Assembly (NCBI GenBank): GCA_943735955.1 | Contig: OX030958.1 | Location: 6,361,126-6,425,125, forward strand | Origin: Piscicola geometra | Lineage: Eukaryota; Annelida; Clitellata; Hirudinida; Piscicolidae | Direction of reading: 5' to 3' | DNA: 64,000 nucleotides | In this document: in pieces, positions 36,476-51,155 of the stretch | Layout: each line of letters opens with the position of its first letter | Position numbering within the stretch: the stretch's first letter is position 1 | Translations under genes and position numbers: made by a program | The notes under the pieces: generated by a model | Databases searched by the model: none | Told to the model about the DNA's origin: nothing | What the model saw: the letters and a program-made list of their open reading frames with translations, nothing else

Positions 36476-37167
36476 ACACGCATACACACAAATACACGCA
36501 TACACACAGGTATCTACAAATATATTTACAGATACAGCCATATAAAAATATACACAAAAAGTTTGAGAATTTGGATCGAAAAACATAAATAGAAGAATTC
36601 CAAACAAGCGCCTACAATAAATAAATAGCTTATGACGGTCATCATCATCATCATCGTCATCATCATCGTCATCATCATCATCCTCCTCATCATCATCATC
36701 ATCATCATCCAATCATTCTTGAGTAGGAAGCATTGTTGAACGATGAAATGGGCGGTGATGGCGAAGAAGATAATAATGATGATGATACTGATTATGATGA
36801 TGATGATTATGATAATAATGATGATGGTGATGGTGATTATAATTAAAGAAAAATAAAGAAACGACAAAGCGGCCTTAAAATCGTTACATGTAATGATGAT
36901 GAAGATGATGGTGACGATGATGATGATGATGATGATGAGATGACGATATAAAAATTATGATGAGATGACGATGATGGTGACGATGATGATGATGATGAGA
37001 TGACGATGATGGTGACGATGATGATGGTGATGAGATGACGATGATGGTGACGAGTATGATGGTGATGAATGAAATGATGTTGGTGGTGAGAAAAATATTA
37101 AATGAGTAACAATATAAGCCAATAGTAATAGTAGCGTCAAGTATTGTGGCGGTCATGATGATGATTA

Positions 37168-40781
<3,614 letters not shown>

Positions 40782-41262
40782 GTTTTCGTTGTGGAGCAGA
40801 AACGATCATGAATTTTTTCCCGTTTTGATAATTCCCTTTTTTACAATAATTTATCAATCTGAGAAAAAGAGCTGGGAGATTATCTTGGCGACTGGAGACC
40901 GCAAAATTGAAACTCTTGAGTTTTCCTTTTAATAACTCAAAGAGGCATTTAACAGATGAAACACAAAGATCAAAACAAACAGTATTATTTCCAGTTTCAG
41001 CAGCTATGCCAAGAATAAAAATAAGTTTTCACTCTGAAGCGCTTTCTATTTTCTAATGTAAATAATTAATTATCGATATTTATTTATAAATCTTCATGAA
41101 CAATTTAATACAAGGTTCATTTCTGCTTTTGCAATGTTCAATTAATGATTACCTTTAAAGTATTTTATTCTTTGGTCTTCTCTCAGTGTCTAATCGCTTT
41201 ACAAATTATTTAAAGATCCGAGAATATTTCATCCTACAAGCGTTCGTCAATTGTAAATAAAA
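40782..41262. promoter_or_regulatory. divergent promoter region
   Basis: The zinc-finger gene ATG (40781) and the tropomyosin-like ATG (41263) point away from each other across 481 bp of repeat-free sequence. I infer promoters for both genes here; no defined element is recognised. Confidence 0.4.
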
Positions 41263-43572
41263 ATGGCATACCAAGTTACATCAGGTTCTTTGAAAGACGA
41301 TTTCCAGGCGATTAAAAAAGAGACAGACGAACTGAAGGATTCCTACTATGTTCTGATCAAAAGAATTGAAGGAGAGAGGAACACCAAAGCAATCGTTTGC
41401 AAATAATTATTCTATTAATTAATCATTTTAAAATATTTTTTTTCTCCATGGTTATGAAATTTATTATATATTTAGAATCTATTTAGAATATTTTATTAAT
41501 TAATGATGAATCATCTAAATTTTAGATGATTTATCATTAATTAATAAAATATAAGTGTATTAATAAATACTAAATTTTTACTTTTTTAAATTGTCAAATA
41601 TATAAATTCAAAAGCTTGACAAAGATGTGTCATCATTGAACCAAAAAATGGAAACGTTGGCTCAAGAATATGAGGTTTGTGAATCCAAAATAACTAATGA
41701 GTTATATTTTTAACTTATTATTACTCTAATTTAAACTATCCAAATTATTCTCAAAGGTACTTAAATGCAAACTGGAAGAGACTGCTGAGAAGTTTGATGA
41801 AACTGTTAAAAATGCCGACAAAACTGAAGGGTGAGTGCTGTATAAAGTTGAAAAACTCAAGAGCTCACTCACTAAATTTCTTAAACATACTTTTTTTACA
41901 TTTTCATTCATGCAATCTTATCAAAATAGTAGCCACAAACCCATCAACAGTACCATTGTTGTTATCATCATCATCATCACCATCATGGACCACATCCACC
42001 ACCCCCATGAACACCCCAAAGGATGCGCAGGATGCTGGAGCAGCGCAAGGACATCGACGAGGAGCGCATGGCGGGTCTCGAGCAGTTCATCCGCGAGACC
42101 TCCGAGGCTGCCATCGACTCGAACAAGAAGGCCGAGGAGGTGAGCGAGGGTTTGTGTTGGGATGAGAGATTATTCTTACTAGTTTGACTGTTTGTCTATG
42201 TTTAATGACTACTTTTATCACTAAATACATTTTTTCTCACTTTTATCCATCACCAATCACTCCGTCCATTCTTTCTTACTCCATCCATTCATCTTTCGAT
42301 CTTCTCTTTCTCCATCCATCCATCTTTCGATCCTCTCTTTTTCCATCCATCCATCCTCTCCATCCATCCATCCATTACGAATAACTGACAGATCAACAGG
42401 AAGTTGGCCATGACAGAGGCAGAGTCTTCCTCGGCCAGGAAACGCACTGAACAAGCCGAAAAGTTAATCTAACTATTATTATTGTTTTTATTTTTTATTA
42501 TTGTTTTATTATTATTAGTATTATTACTTTTATTATCATTGTTTTATTATTATTAGTATTATTACTTTTATTATTTTTGTTTTATTATTTTTATTACTAT
42601 TATTGGTATTTTTACTACTTTTTTCTTATTATTATTATTATAGTTATCATTTTTCTTTGCAACTAATACAACAGTCTATGCTATCTTATTAATAACTTAT
42701 TATAATGGCATAGTAATGAGTGGTCAGTATAGAGAACAATGATAACGACCAAAGGATGACAAAAGAGCTGCAGGATGGAGTGAAGGCGTTGACGACGCAA
42801 TTGAAGGCGCTGCAAGGAAAAGTGGAACAGGTGGGATGGATGGATGGATGAATAATGAATGAGAAAGAATTAATGAAAGAATGCATGAATGAATGATGCG
42901 ACGACAGGCGGATGAGTTGGAGGAGAAGTACACGAGGACCATTGAAGACCTCAAGGCGAGACTCGAAAGCGTAAGTCATCATTATCATCATCGTCATTAT
43001 CATCATAACCATCATCATCATCATCATGGTTCTAATCATCATCATAACCATCATCATCATCATCATGGTTCTAATCATCATCATCATCATTATCATCACC
43101 ACACACAGACGCAAAGGAGGGCCTCCAACTCTGACGTCACCACTGACAAGCTGCAGAGGGAGGTCGACAAGGTCAAAGGTTTGCGCTCAATTTCTTATTT
43201 TTCTTTTTATTGTCTTTTTTCATATTTTTTTGTTTCGTTTTCCATGTTTTTTCAAAATTATTTCCACCTGCATTTGCTCTCTTATTGATATTATTCTTAC
43301 TATCATTATGATCACACTATCAACGCTATTATCATCACTACTATAATCATCAGCACTACTACCATCAGCACTACTATCATCACCTCTACTATCATCAACG
43401 CTATTATCACCACCACTACTATCACCACCACTACTACCATCAACACTACTATCATCAGTACTACTATCATCAGCACTACTATCATCATTATACAGCTGAG
43501 TTGCAGCAGACGAAGAGTTATTACCAATCTCTGCTGAAGGAGGCCAGGTCCCATGAGATCACCGCCAACTAG
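41263..43572 (+). CDS. tropomyosin-like coiled-coil protein
   Basis: Nine small exons join in phase: 41263-41394, 41615-41674, 41757-41830, 42022-42139, 42392-42462, 42728-42830, 42908-42970, 43109-43178 and 43496-43572, giving 255 residues, in the range of short (~248) and long (284) tropomyosins. The whole protein is heptad-like. DIDEERMAGLEQFIRETSEA, INRKLAMTEAESSSARKRTE and DELEEKYTRTIEDLKARLES followed by KLQREVDKVKAELQQTKSYY line up in order with the tropomyosin pattern (DEERM..L, ..RKLA..E, E.KY...I..L...L, KLQ.EVD). The first ~80 residues do not match well and the start MAYQVTSGS is not the usual MDAIKKK, so it is a divergent family member, expected to bind along actin. The acceptor of exon 4 could also be 42031 (three residues shorter). 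Confidence 0.75.
41488..41552. repeat. 32-bp near-perfect inverted repeat (hairpin)
   Basis: The arms 41488-41519 and 41521-41552 are reverse complements with one mismatch and a one-base loop. The arms are AT-rich and contain TTAATTAATGAT and TCATCTAAA. It lies in the first intron of the tropomyosin-like gene. Confidence 0.85.
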
Positions 43573-44890
<1,318 letters not shown>

Positions 44891-46528
44891 TTAAAGTGGC
44901 TTATGCGAGAAGAGGAATATCTGGAGAAGGGGGACGACCTCAAGGGTGAGAATGTCAGCCAGGATGCTCTCAGCGGAGGAGGGAGTGGAGACCTGCATGA
45001 GGTTGTTCTTCCTGAAGGAGAAGATCGAGGCGGCCAACAAGGGCAGCATGATGAGTGAGTTGTACGCGATGAGACGGTCCCAGAGGATGAGCACTTGTTC
45101 GCACGAGAGGTAGCCAGAGAAGGCTCTTAGCATCCACTTGAAGGCCACCTTCAGAGGCTGCAGGCCCAGTGACCGGAGGTGAAGGAACAATGCGGCCTCC
45201 CTGGAGAGGAGCAGTGTTTCAAAGTGCACGCACAACGAGACGATTCCGTGCGGGTGTGAAGAGATGGTGTGCAGGTGGTGGAAGAGGCGTGTGTAGAATT
45301 CTCGGAAGACGAGGTACAGACTGATGGGGTTGTCGTAGACGTAGCACAAGGGAGCCAGGTACATGCTGAAGCCGTGGAATGGGATGACGCCACTCGGAGG
45401 GTATGGCTGGTCTGGGGGTTTGATCTGGTCTTTGAAGCTGTCAGTGGACTTGTTGCTGTTGTAGTTGGGAGGGCTCTTGTGCCTCAAACAACTAAACACC
45501 TGCTTGTCTCGTAGGAAGCACAAAAGCACTTGGTAAAGGAAGTCCTCGAAGACGAAGTACTTGTCGTCGTTGCTGGCAGTCAACTTGACGTCCTTGAAGA
45601 TGAGAAAGTCGACCAGCATATCGTGCAACACCACTGTCTTCTTGAGCCTCTCCCACTGCATGCTCGCTTCATGGGTCATCTCACAACCCAAAGCAAGCAT
45701 CCACAAAGTGCCCCTGAGACTGACAGGAGCTCCTTTGCGCAGGTAACACTGCGCCTTCTCACTCAAACCTTCATGGATCACACTAAAGCCCAGTGTGACT
45801 CTGCGTTCCTTAAATGTCTCTGAATAACTTTCGTCGAGGCCTGACTGCTGCTTGCTGATGTGGAGGTCTGCAAGTTCAACTTGAAGATCCGTCAATGACT
45901 TTCTTTTGAAGTTGACTCTCATGAGAAACGGAGAAGTCTGAGTGTTTTCTTCGGCGGGGGAATTTTCGTTTGGATTTCGTAGGTTGCAAACCACTTCAAG
46001 GAAGTCTTTGGAGGCGTAAACAGGTCTGAACTTGGAGAGGTCAAGGTCGTTAGAGCTCAACTCCGCCCACTTCGCCACCATTTCCCGTTGCTCCTTGTCA
46101 GAACGCTTTCTAAGCAGAGGCACTGCCAGCTCAGTGCTCATGCTGTGCACGCTGCGAACCACCCTCTGCTGCCAGTGCTCTTGGGCCTTTGCCACGTACC
46201 ATAACTCCTCGCCACGACCCGCTCTTCTTCCGCCCATCAAGCAACTCCCATGTTTGCTCTTTGGTGCCTTCTCCTTGGCAAACTCCAGCGGCAGTTCGAT
46301 GTGGCTCTTTTGTGAGTAGTGGAAAAGAAAGTTTTTCAGAGGCACTCTGGTTTCCTCCAACACAATCATTTCCACTTCAGCTTCAATATCTTCCATCTTT
46401 CCATCCCACTGCATCAACCTTTTCTCCACCAAATCCCTGCACTTCTCTTCCACTCCAGACCACCTTATCCTTCCACACACCTCATCAAACACCTCATTGA
46501 ACTCCCTCTCATTCAGTGCTGCCATCAT
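44891..46528 (-). CDS. TBC1D19: TBC1 domain family member 19 (putative Rab GAP)
   Basis: A single uninterrupted ORF of 545 codons (human protein 526) from ATG at 46528 to TAA at 44891. Family signatures in order: FRPVYASKDFLEVVCNLRNP, the TBC start (LRKGAPVSLRGTLWMLALG), HDMLVDFLIFKDVKLTASND, FVFEDFLYQVLLCFLRD, GVIPFHGFSMYLAPLCYVYD, ISSHPHGIVSLCVHFETLLL, and the C-terminal KWMLRAFSGYLSCEQVLILW then DRLIAYNSL. TBC proteins stimulate GTP hydrolysis on Rabs. The usual arginine-finger motif IxxDxxR reads IFKDVKLT here, as I recall it also does in vertebrate TBC1D19, so catalysis by the standard mechanism is uncertain. The gene has no introns, in contrast to its neighbours. A second Met at codon 2 is equally possible as the start. 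Confidence 0.93.
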   Translation of the reverse strand: MMAALNEREFNEVFDEVCGRIRWSGVEEKCRDLVEKRLMQWDGKMEDIEAEVEMIVLEETRVPLKNFLFHYSQKSHIELPLEFAKEKAPKSKHGSCLMGGRRAGRGEELWYVAKAQEHWQQRVVRSVHSMSTELAVPLLRKRSDKEQREMVAKWAELSSNDLDLSKFRPVYASKDFLEVVCNLRNPNENSPAEENTQTSPFLMRVNFKRKSLTDLQVELADLHISKQQSGLDESYSETFKERRVTLGFSVIHEGLSEKAQCYLRKGAPVSLRGTLWMLALGCEMTHEASMQWERLKKTVVLHDMLVDFLIFKDVKLTASNDDKYFVFEDFLYQVLLCFLRDKQVFSCLRHKSPPNYNSNKSTDSFKDQIKPPDQPYPPSGVIPFHGFSMYLAPLCYVYDNPISLYLVFREFYTRLFHHLHTISSHPHGIVSLCVHFETLLLSREAALFLHLRSLGLQPLKVAFKWMLRAFSGYLSCEQVLILWDRLIAYNSLIMLPLLAASIFSFRKNNLMQVSTPSSAESILADILTLEVVPLLQIFLFSHKPL

Positions 46529-47048
46529 TCAGCTATTCCTCCTTCTTGCCGCTCCTATACAACCCGTTTCATACTGTTTTTGGTCTTTCACACTAAAGAA
46601 ACTCATTTTATAAAGTCATTAAAATTGAATTTAAAGGTTCAAATGACAAATTTTAATTCAAATCTTTAATCCTTCACGGAACCAACGTTTCAGTTCAACG
46701 TAGCGACCACGCATCTCGTTTATTTCTACCGCATTCAAACACCACGATAAACCTCCGTATCCATGGAAACGAAGTGTATGATGTGCCAGTGCAAGTACGA
46801 AGGAATGAAAAGTAAACTGAAGACTATTAATGGTGTTATAATTATGTAAAAACTTAAAATATAAAATAATAAGCGCTATTTAAATTCCAAGATGAGCTTG
46901 TGTCAGATCTACATTCTTCAACGCTCATGGTAAAGTTTTAAACATTTAAATATGGTGGTATTTTTCAACGTTTTGCGGAACTTTGTAATTCGTTTTCAAT
47001 TCTTCGTTGAAATTGTATCGCTTAATTTTTTTAAAAGCATTTTTGGAG
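46529..47048. other. spacer upstream of TBC1D19
   Basis: No repeats and no exons seen. This must hold the TBC1D19 5' region and the LMO 3' UTR; a minus-strand AATAAA (TTTATT on plus) lies near 46718. Confidence 0.5.
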
Positions 47049-50000
47049 CTATTTCAAAAGCTTTTCGGTTGGCGGTGTTGAAGTTATGGAGGTGGAAACT
47101 GTGGGAAAGTGCTTGTTAAGGTTGCTTTCGATCTTTTTGTTCAGGCTTCCACTGATGTGTTCGAAGTTATCGTTGTTGATGTTGTTGTTGTTGTTGTTGT
47201 TGTTGCTGTTTTTGATTTTGTTGTTGTTGCCATGGTTAATGTTGCTGATGCCTTTAATGTCGTTGTTATTCATGTTGTTGAGGCCTGTAATGTCGTTGCA
47301 GTTGTTGTTTATGTTGTTGTTGTTGTTGTTGTTGTTGTTAGAAAGAGTAATCTTGATGCTTCTATCAATTTGTTGTGGAAGAGGAAGAGTGAGGGAGTTA
47401 AATGCTTCAGGATTAAAACAAGGATTGTAGTAAAAGTAGTTGTTGTTGTTGTTGTTGTTGTAGTTGAAAGTAGACAGTTGGTATGGGTCGGAGCAGTGGT
47501 TGATGTGGTTGATGTTTTCGTCGTGGAAAAACCCCAACTGGTTTATCAGGCCTGGAAGCTGGTTGTTGTTGTTGATGTGGTTGTTGTTGTTGTTGATATT
47601 GTTGCTGATGTTGTTGTTGATGCTGTTGTTGTTGCAGTGGTACGAAAGGTACTCGAGAGAGGCTCTGGCGATGAGCATCTTCTCTTCGTAGTCGTACTCA
47701 CAGAGGATCTTGTTCTCGTACAGGTAGTAACGGTCCCCGACGCAGAACCTGGCGAGTGGTGGTGATGATGATACAGTGAACATGAATGAACTTCATTGAA
47801 GTTTTTTTTATGTAGGTAACAGCTGGCTTTTAATGAATCCAGACAAAACCCTTTTGGAATCCCCATTCTGCAACCTGATCCACAATTAAACCCCATTTCA
47901 ATCCATGCCACCATGGGCGGTGATCTGCTGCAAATATTGGGGGGGTTCTAACCAGCATGGTCGATCCTGGGGAGGTCCTGGGGTCCAGACCACCCTCCCC
48001 CCCACATGAAAAAATATGTTTAAAGTTATGTTTTGATACGAATATCTAAATAAGCAAAGAATAGTTTTGTTTTAGACAGCTATCACTATAAATACACATA
48101 CTCACAATGTATTACTATATGAACATTCTGGTTTATGCCATGGTTGACGATTATTCTCGTATCAAATCAAGATTTAAAAATTGTTTTTATTGAAAAAAGT
48201 AGGGAATTCACATTAAGGCGGACACCCTCACTACCAAAATGTGGGAGGGTCCGGACCCCAGGAGCCCCTCAGGATCGCCGCCCATGCATGCCAATATATT
48301 TTTTTTAAACTACATACAGTCCTGAAGTATATCACCATTTCTAACATCACCATCTCTATCATCACCATCTCTATCATCACCATCTCTATCATCACCATCT
48401 CTATCATCACCATCTCTATCATCATCATCTCTATCATCACCATCTCTATCATCACCATCTCTATCATCACCATCTCTATCATCACCATCTCTATCATCAC
48501 CATCTCTATCATCACCATCTCTATCATCACCATCTCTATCATCACCATCTCTATCATCACCATCTCTATCATCACCATCTCTATCATCACCATCTCTATC
48601 ATCACCATCTCTATCATCACCATCTCTATCATCACCATCTCTATCATCACCATCTCTATCATCACCATCTCTATCATCACCATCTCTATCATCACCATCT
48701 CTATCATCACCATCTCTATCATCACCATCTCTATCATCACCATCTCTATCATCACCATCTCTATCATCACCATCTCTATCATCACCATCTCTATCATCAC
48801 CATCTCTATCATCACCATCTCTATCATCACCATCTCTATCATCACCATCTCTATCATCACCATCTCTATCATCACCATCTCTATCATCACCATCTCTATC
48901 ATCACCATCTCTATCATCACCATCTCTATCATCACCATCTCTATCATCACCATCTCTATCATCACCATCTCTATCATCACCATCTCTATCATCACCATCT
49001 CTATCATCACCATCTCTATCATCACCATCTCTATCATCACCATCTCTATCATCACCATCTCTATCATCACCATCTCTATCATCACCATCTCTATCATCAC
49101 CATCTCTATCATCACCATCTCTATCATCACCATCTCTATCATCACCATCTCTATCATCACCATCTCTATCATCACCATCTCTATCATCACCATCTCTATC
49201 ATAACCATCTTCCTCACCACCCTCTATTTATTCAACTTGAAAAACAATTCTTTTACCTCACATGCAGCCAAAAACAAAACGCTCTTGAATCTATGAAAAA
49301 GCACTATACAAATATGTTTAATTGATTGATTGAAAAATCCAACAGACCCTTCCCCCCCTTCCACCTGTGACTGCACTGTTGGCAAGCGAAGCATTCCAGA
49401 TGGTAGACGTTGTGCCTCGCCCTCATCACCATTTCGAACGACGGGATCATCTTGTTGCACACCGAACAGTAGCCCGTCGTGCCGAATAAGCTGCGGTGGT
49501 GGTGGTGGTGGTTGTAGTAGCGGTTGTAATGGCGGTTGTTTTGGTTGTGGTTGTAGTGGTGGTTGTGCTTGTAGTGGTGGTGGTTGTTGTGTGTGGTGGT
49601 TGTGTTTTAATTGTGGTTGTAATTGTAGTTGTGTTGAGGATGGGGGCGATTGTTGTGTGTGGTGGTTGTAGTTGTAGTTGTGTTGATGATGGGGGTTGTG
49701 TAATGGTGGTTGTGGTTGTAGCATTAGCTGTTTTGATTTTGGGGGTTGTGGTTGTAATGGTGGTTGATTTGATTTGATAGTTGTGGTGATGATGGTGTTG
49801 GTGAAGATTGACGTGGCAATGATAGAAGTAGTGATATTAAAATTTTCTTAAACTGTTCAAATAAAAATGCAAACAATGGTGCATCATCCCAAAGGCAAGC
49901 ACTGAGCCGCAACAGCCACCAACCGCAAGTAGTCGCGCCTGCAGAGAAGGAGGTTGGCTTTCGAGAAGAGGGAAGAGCCCACCTGTGAATGAGAATTTTT

Positions 50001-51155
50001 TCAGAATTGAGAAATTGTGTTGAAAAACTTTCAGAATTGAGAAATTGTGTTGAAGAACTTTCAGAATTGAAAAATTGTGTTGAAAAACTTTCAGAATTGA
50101 GAAATTGTGTTGAAAAACTTTCAGAATTGAGAATTTGTGTTGAAAAACTTTCAGAATTGAGAAATTGTGTGGAAAAACTTTCAGAATTGAAAAATTGTGT
50201 TGAAAAACTTTCAGAATTGAGAAATTGTGTCGAAAAACTTTCAGAATTGAGAAATTGTGTTGAAAAACTTTCAGAATTGAGAAATTGTGTTGAAAAATTC
50301 TTTTGTGGTCAAATCTGTACTAAGAATGGCGTTTAGGGACTCAAACGGGATAAATTTCAAAATGTGGAACGATTAGGAACAAAAAATAAGTTTGAAACGG
50401 AAGATAGGATTATTATCGAAAGCAAATTATGATGAATTAAATTCATTTTTATTCTTAATCCAATCAATTAAGATTAAATACAATTTATTAACTATAGTTA
50501 ACTAGAATAACACTTCAAAACTAATAAACCAGACCGTGGTTTAAAGTCTAAAAGCAATGAATTATTATGATAATTTAAAACTCAATAGAAAGATGCTATT
50601 CAGACGGGCCAGGACCTCTCCGAGGCGGCAGTCACAGCAGGAGCACTTGAGGCAGTCCTCGTGCCAGAGACGATCGAGTGCCTTCAAGAGAAACCGCTCC
50701 CTGATGCCCTTCCTGCAACCAGAACACCTCAGTTGTTGTTGTGGTTGTTGTTGTTGGGTGTTGCCAGTGTTGTTGTTGTTGATGGTGATGGTGTTGTTGT
50801 TGTTTGGGTTGTGGAATTGGTTGTTTTGTCGCAAGGTGTTGATTTTCTTTAGAGTGTTGTTGTCTTGCTTGAGGCGACTGAGGTTGTGGCATTGGTGGTT
50901 GTTTTTGTTGTTGGCTTGCTGGCGTTTGTTCAAGTTTTGTAGTTGTGGTTGTTGTTGTTGCGGGTACGAATGAAGTTTGTTGTTTAGTCCCAATGGCGGA
51001 GCAGTGCTTTCTATGGCGTCTTGTCGTGCAGGTGTCGTCTTCATCGGATTATCTGGTCTGCACCAGGCAACCACGTCTTCGACACTGCAGTTCAACGCGC
51101 AGTGCTGCATCGACGAATTATACTCAAACACCACGATGATGAAGCCACAAGTCAC
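47049..51155 (-). CDS. LMO: LIM-domain-only protein, Beadex-like
   Basis: Exons 51155-50616, 49982-49924, 49490-49365 and 47748-47049 join in phase to 474 residues. LIM1: CSGCRKGIRERFLLKALDRL, WHEDCLKCSCCDCRLGE, VGSSLFSKANLLLCRRDYLR. LIM2: LFGTTGYCSVCNKMIPSFEM, VMRARHNVYHLECFACQQCS, HRFCVGDRYYLYENKILCEY DYEE. The order, spacing and RFCVGDR..L.ENKILCEYDYEE ending match Drosophila Beadex and vertebrate LMO1/3. LMO proteins bind LDB/Chip adaptors in the nucleus and compete with LIM-homeodomain factors. Unlike compact vertebrate LMOs (~150 residues), this one has a ~130-residue Gln/Asn-rich N-terminal extension and a ~200-residue Asn-rich C-terminal tail. The start could lie further upstream. The last intron carries a MITE and a 15-bp satellite. 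Confidence 0.92.
47912..48286. mobile_element. hAT-type MITE, copy 2 (375 bp)
   Basis: It matches the element at 1139-1514 along its length. The ends are CATGGGCGGTGATC and, on the right, the reverse complement of CATGGGCGGCGATC. Flanking 8-mers are CATGCCAC (47904-47911) and CATGCCAA (48287-48294), a target duplication with one change. Inner inverted blocks GATCCTGGGG and GGGTCCAGACC are well preserved. It is inserted in the last intron of the LMO gene. Confidence 0.85.
48338..49206. repeat. 15-bp satellite (ATCATCACCATCTCT)n
   Basis: About 57 units, almost identical; the only clear internal variant is ATCATCATCATCTCT at about 48421. It lies in the LMO intron, 50 bp from the MITE. Long ORFs on both strands (TISIITIS on plus, MVMIEMVM on minus) are by-products. 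Confidence 0.97.
49990..50300. repeat. 30-bp minisatellite next to the LMO second exon
   Basis: Ten copies of TGAAAAACTTTCAGAATTGA plus GAAATTGTGT. On the plus strand it stays open and encodes a ten-residue heptad-like repeat (EKLSELRNCV), but on the minus strand it is the pyrimidine-rich 3' end of an LMO intron, which I take to be its real context. Confidence 0.95.

Larger units (their letters stand above)
32566..37167. other. gene-poor stretch
   Basis: Apart from two weak small-gene candidates (34062-34347 and 36010-36273), I see no exons. It contains CATC-type repeats at 32800-32925, a 40-bp repeat at 33148-33290, (CA)n at 36381-36475 and mixed (GAT)n/(CAT)n tracts at 36640-37070. Confidence 0.5.

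Noticed and set aside
48231..49296. ORFs of 329 and 351 codons on opposite strands
   Set aside because: Both are translations of the 15-bp satellite; the region is an LMO intron.
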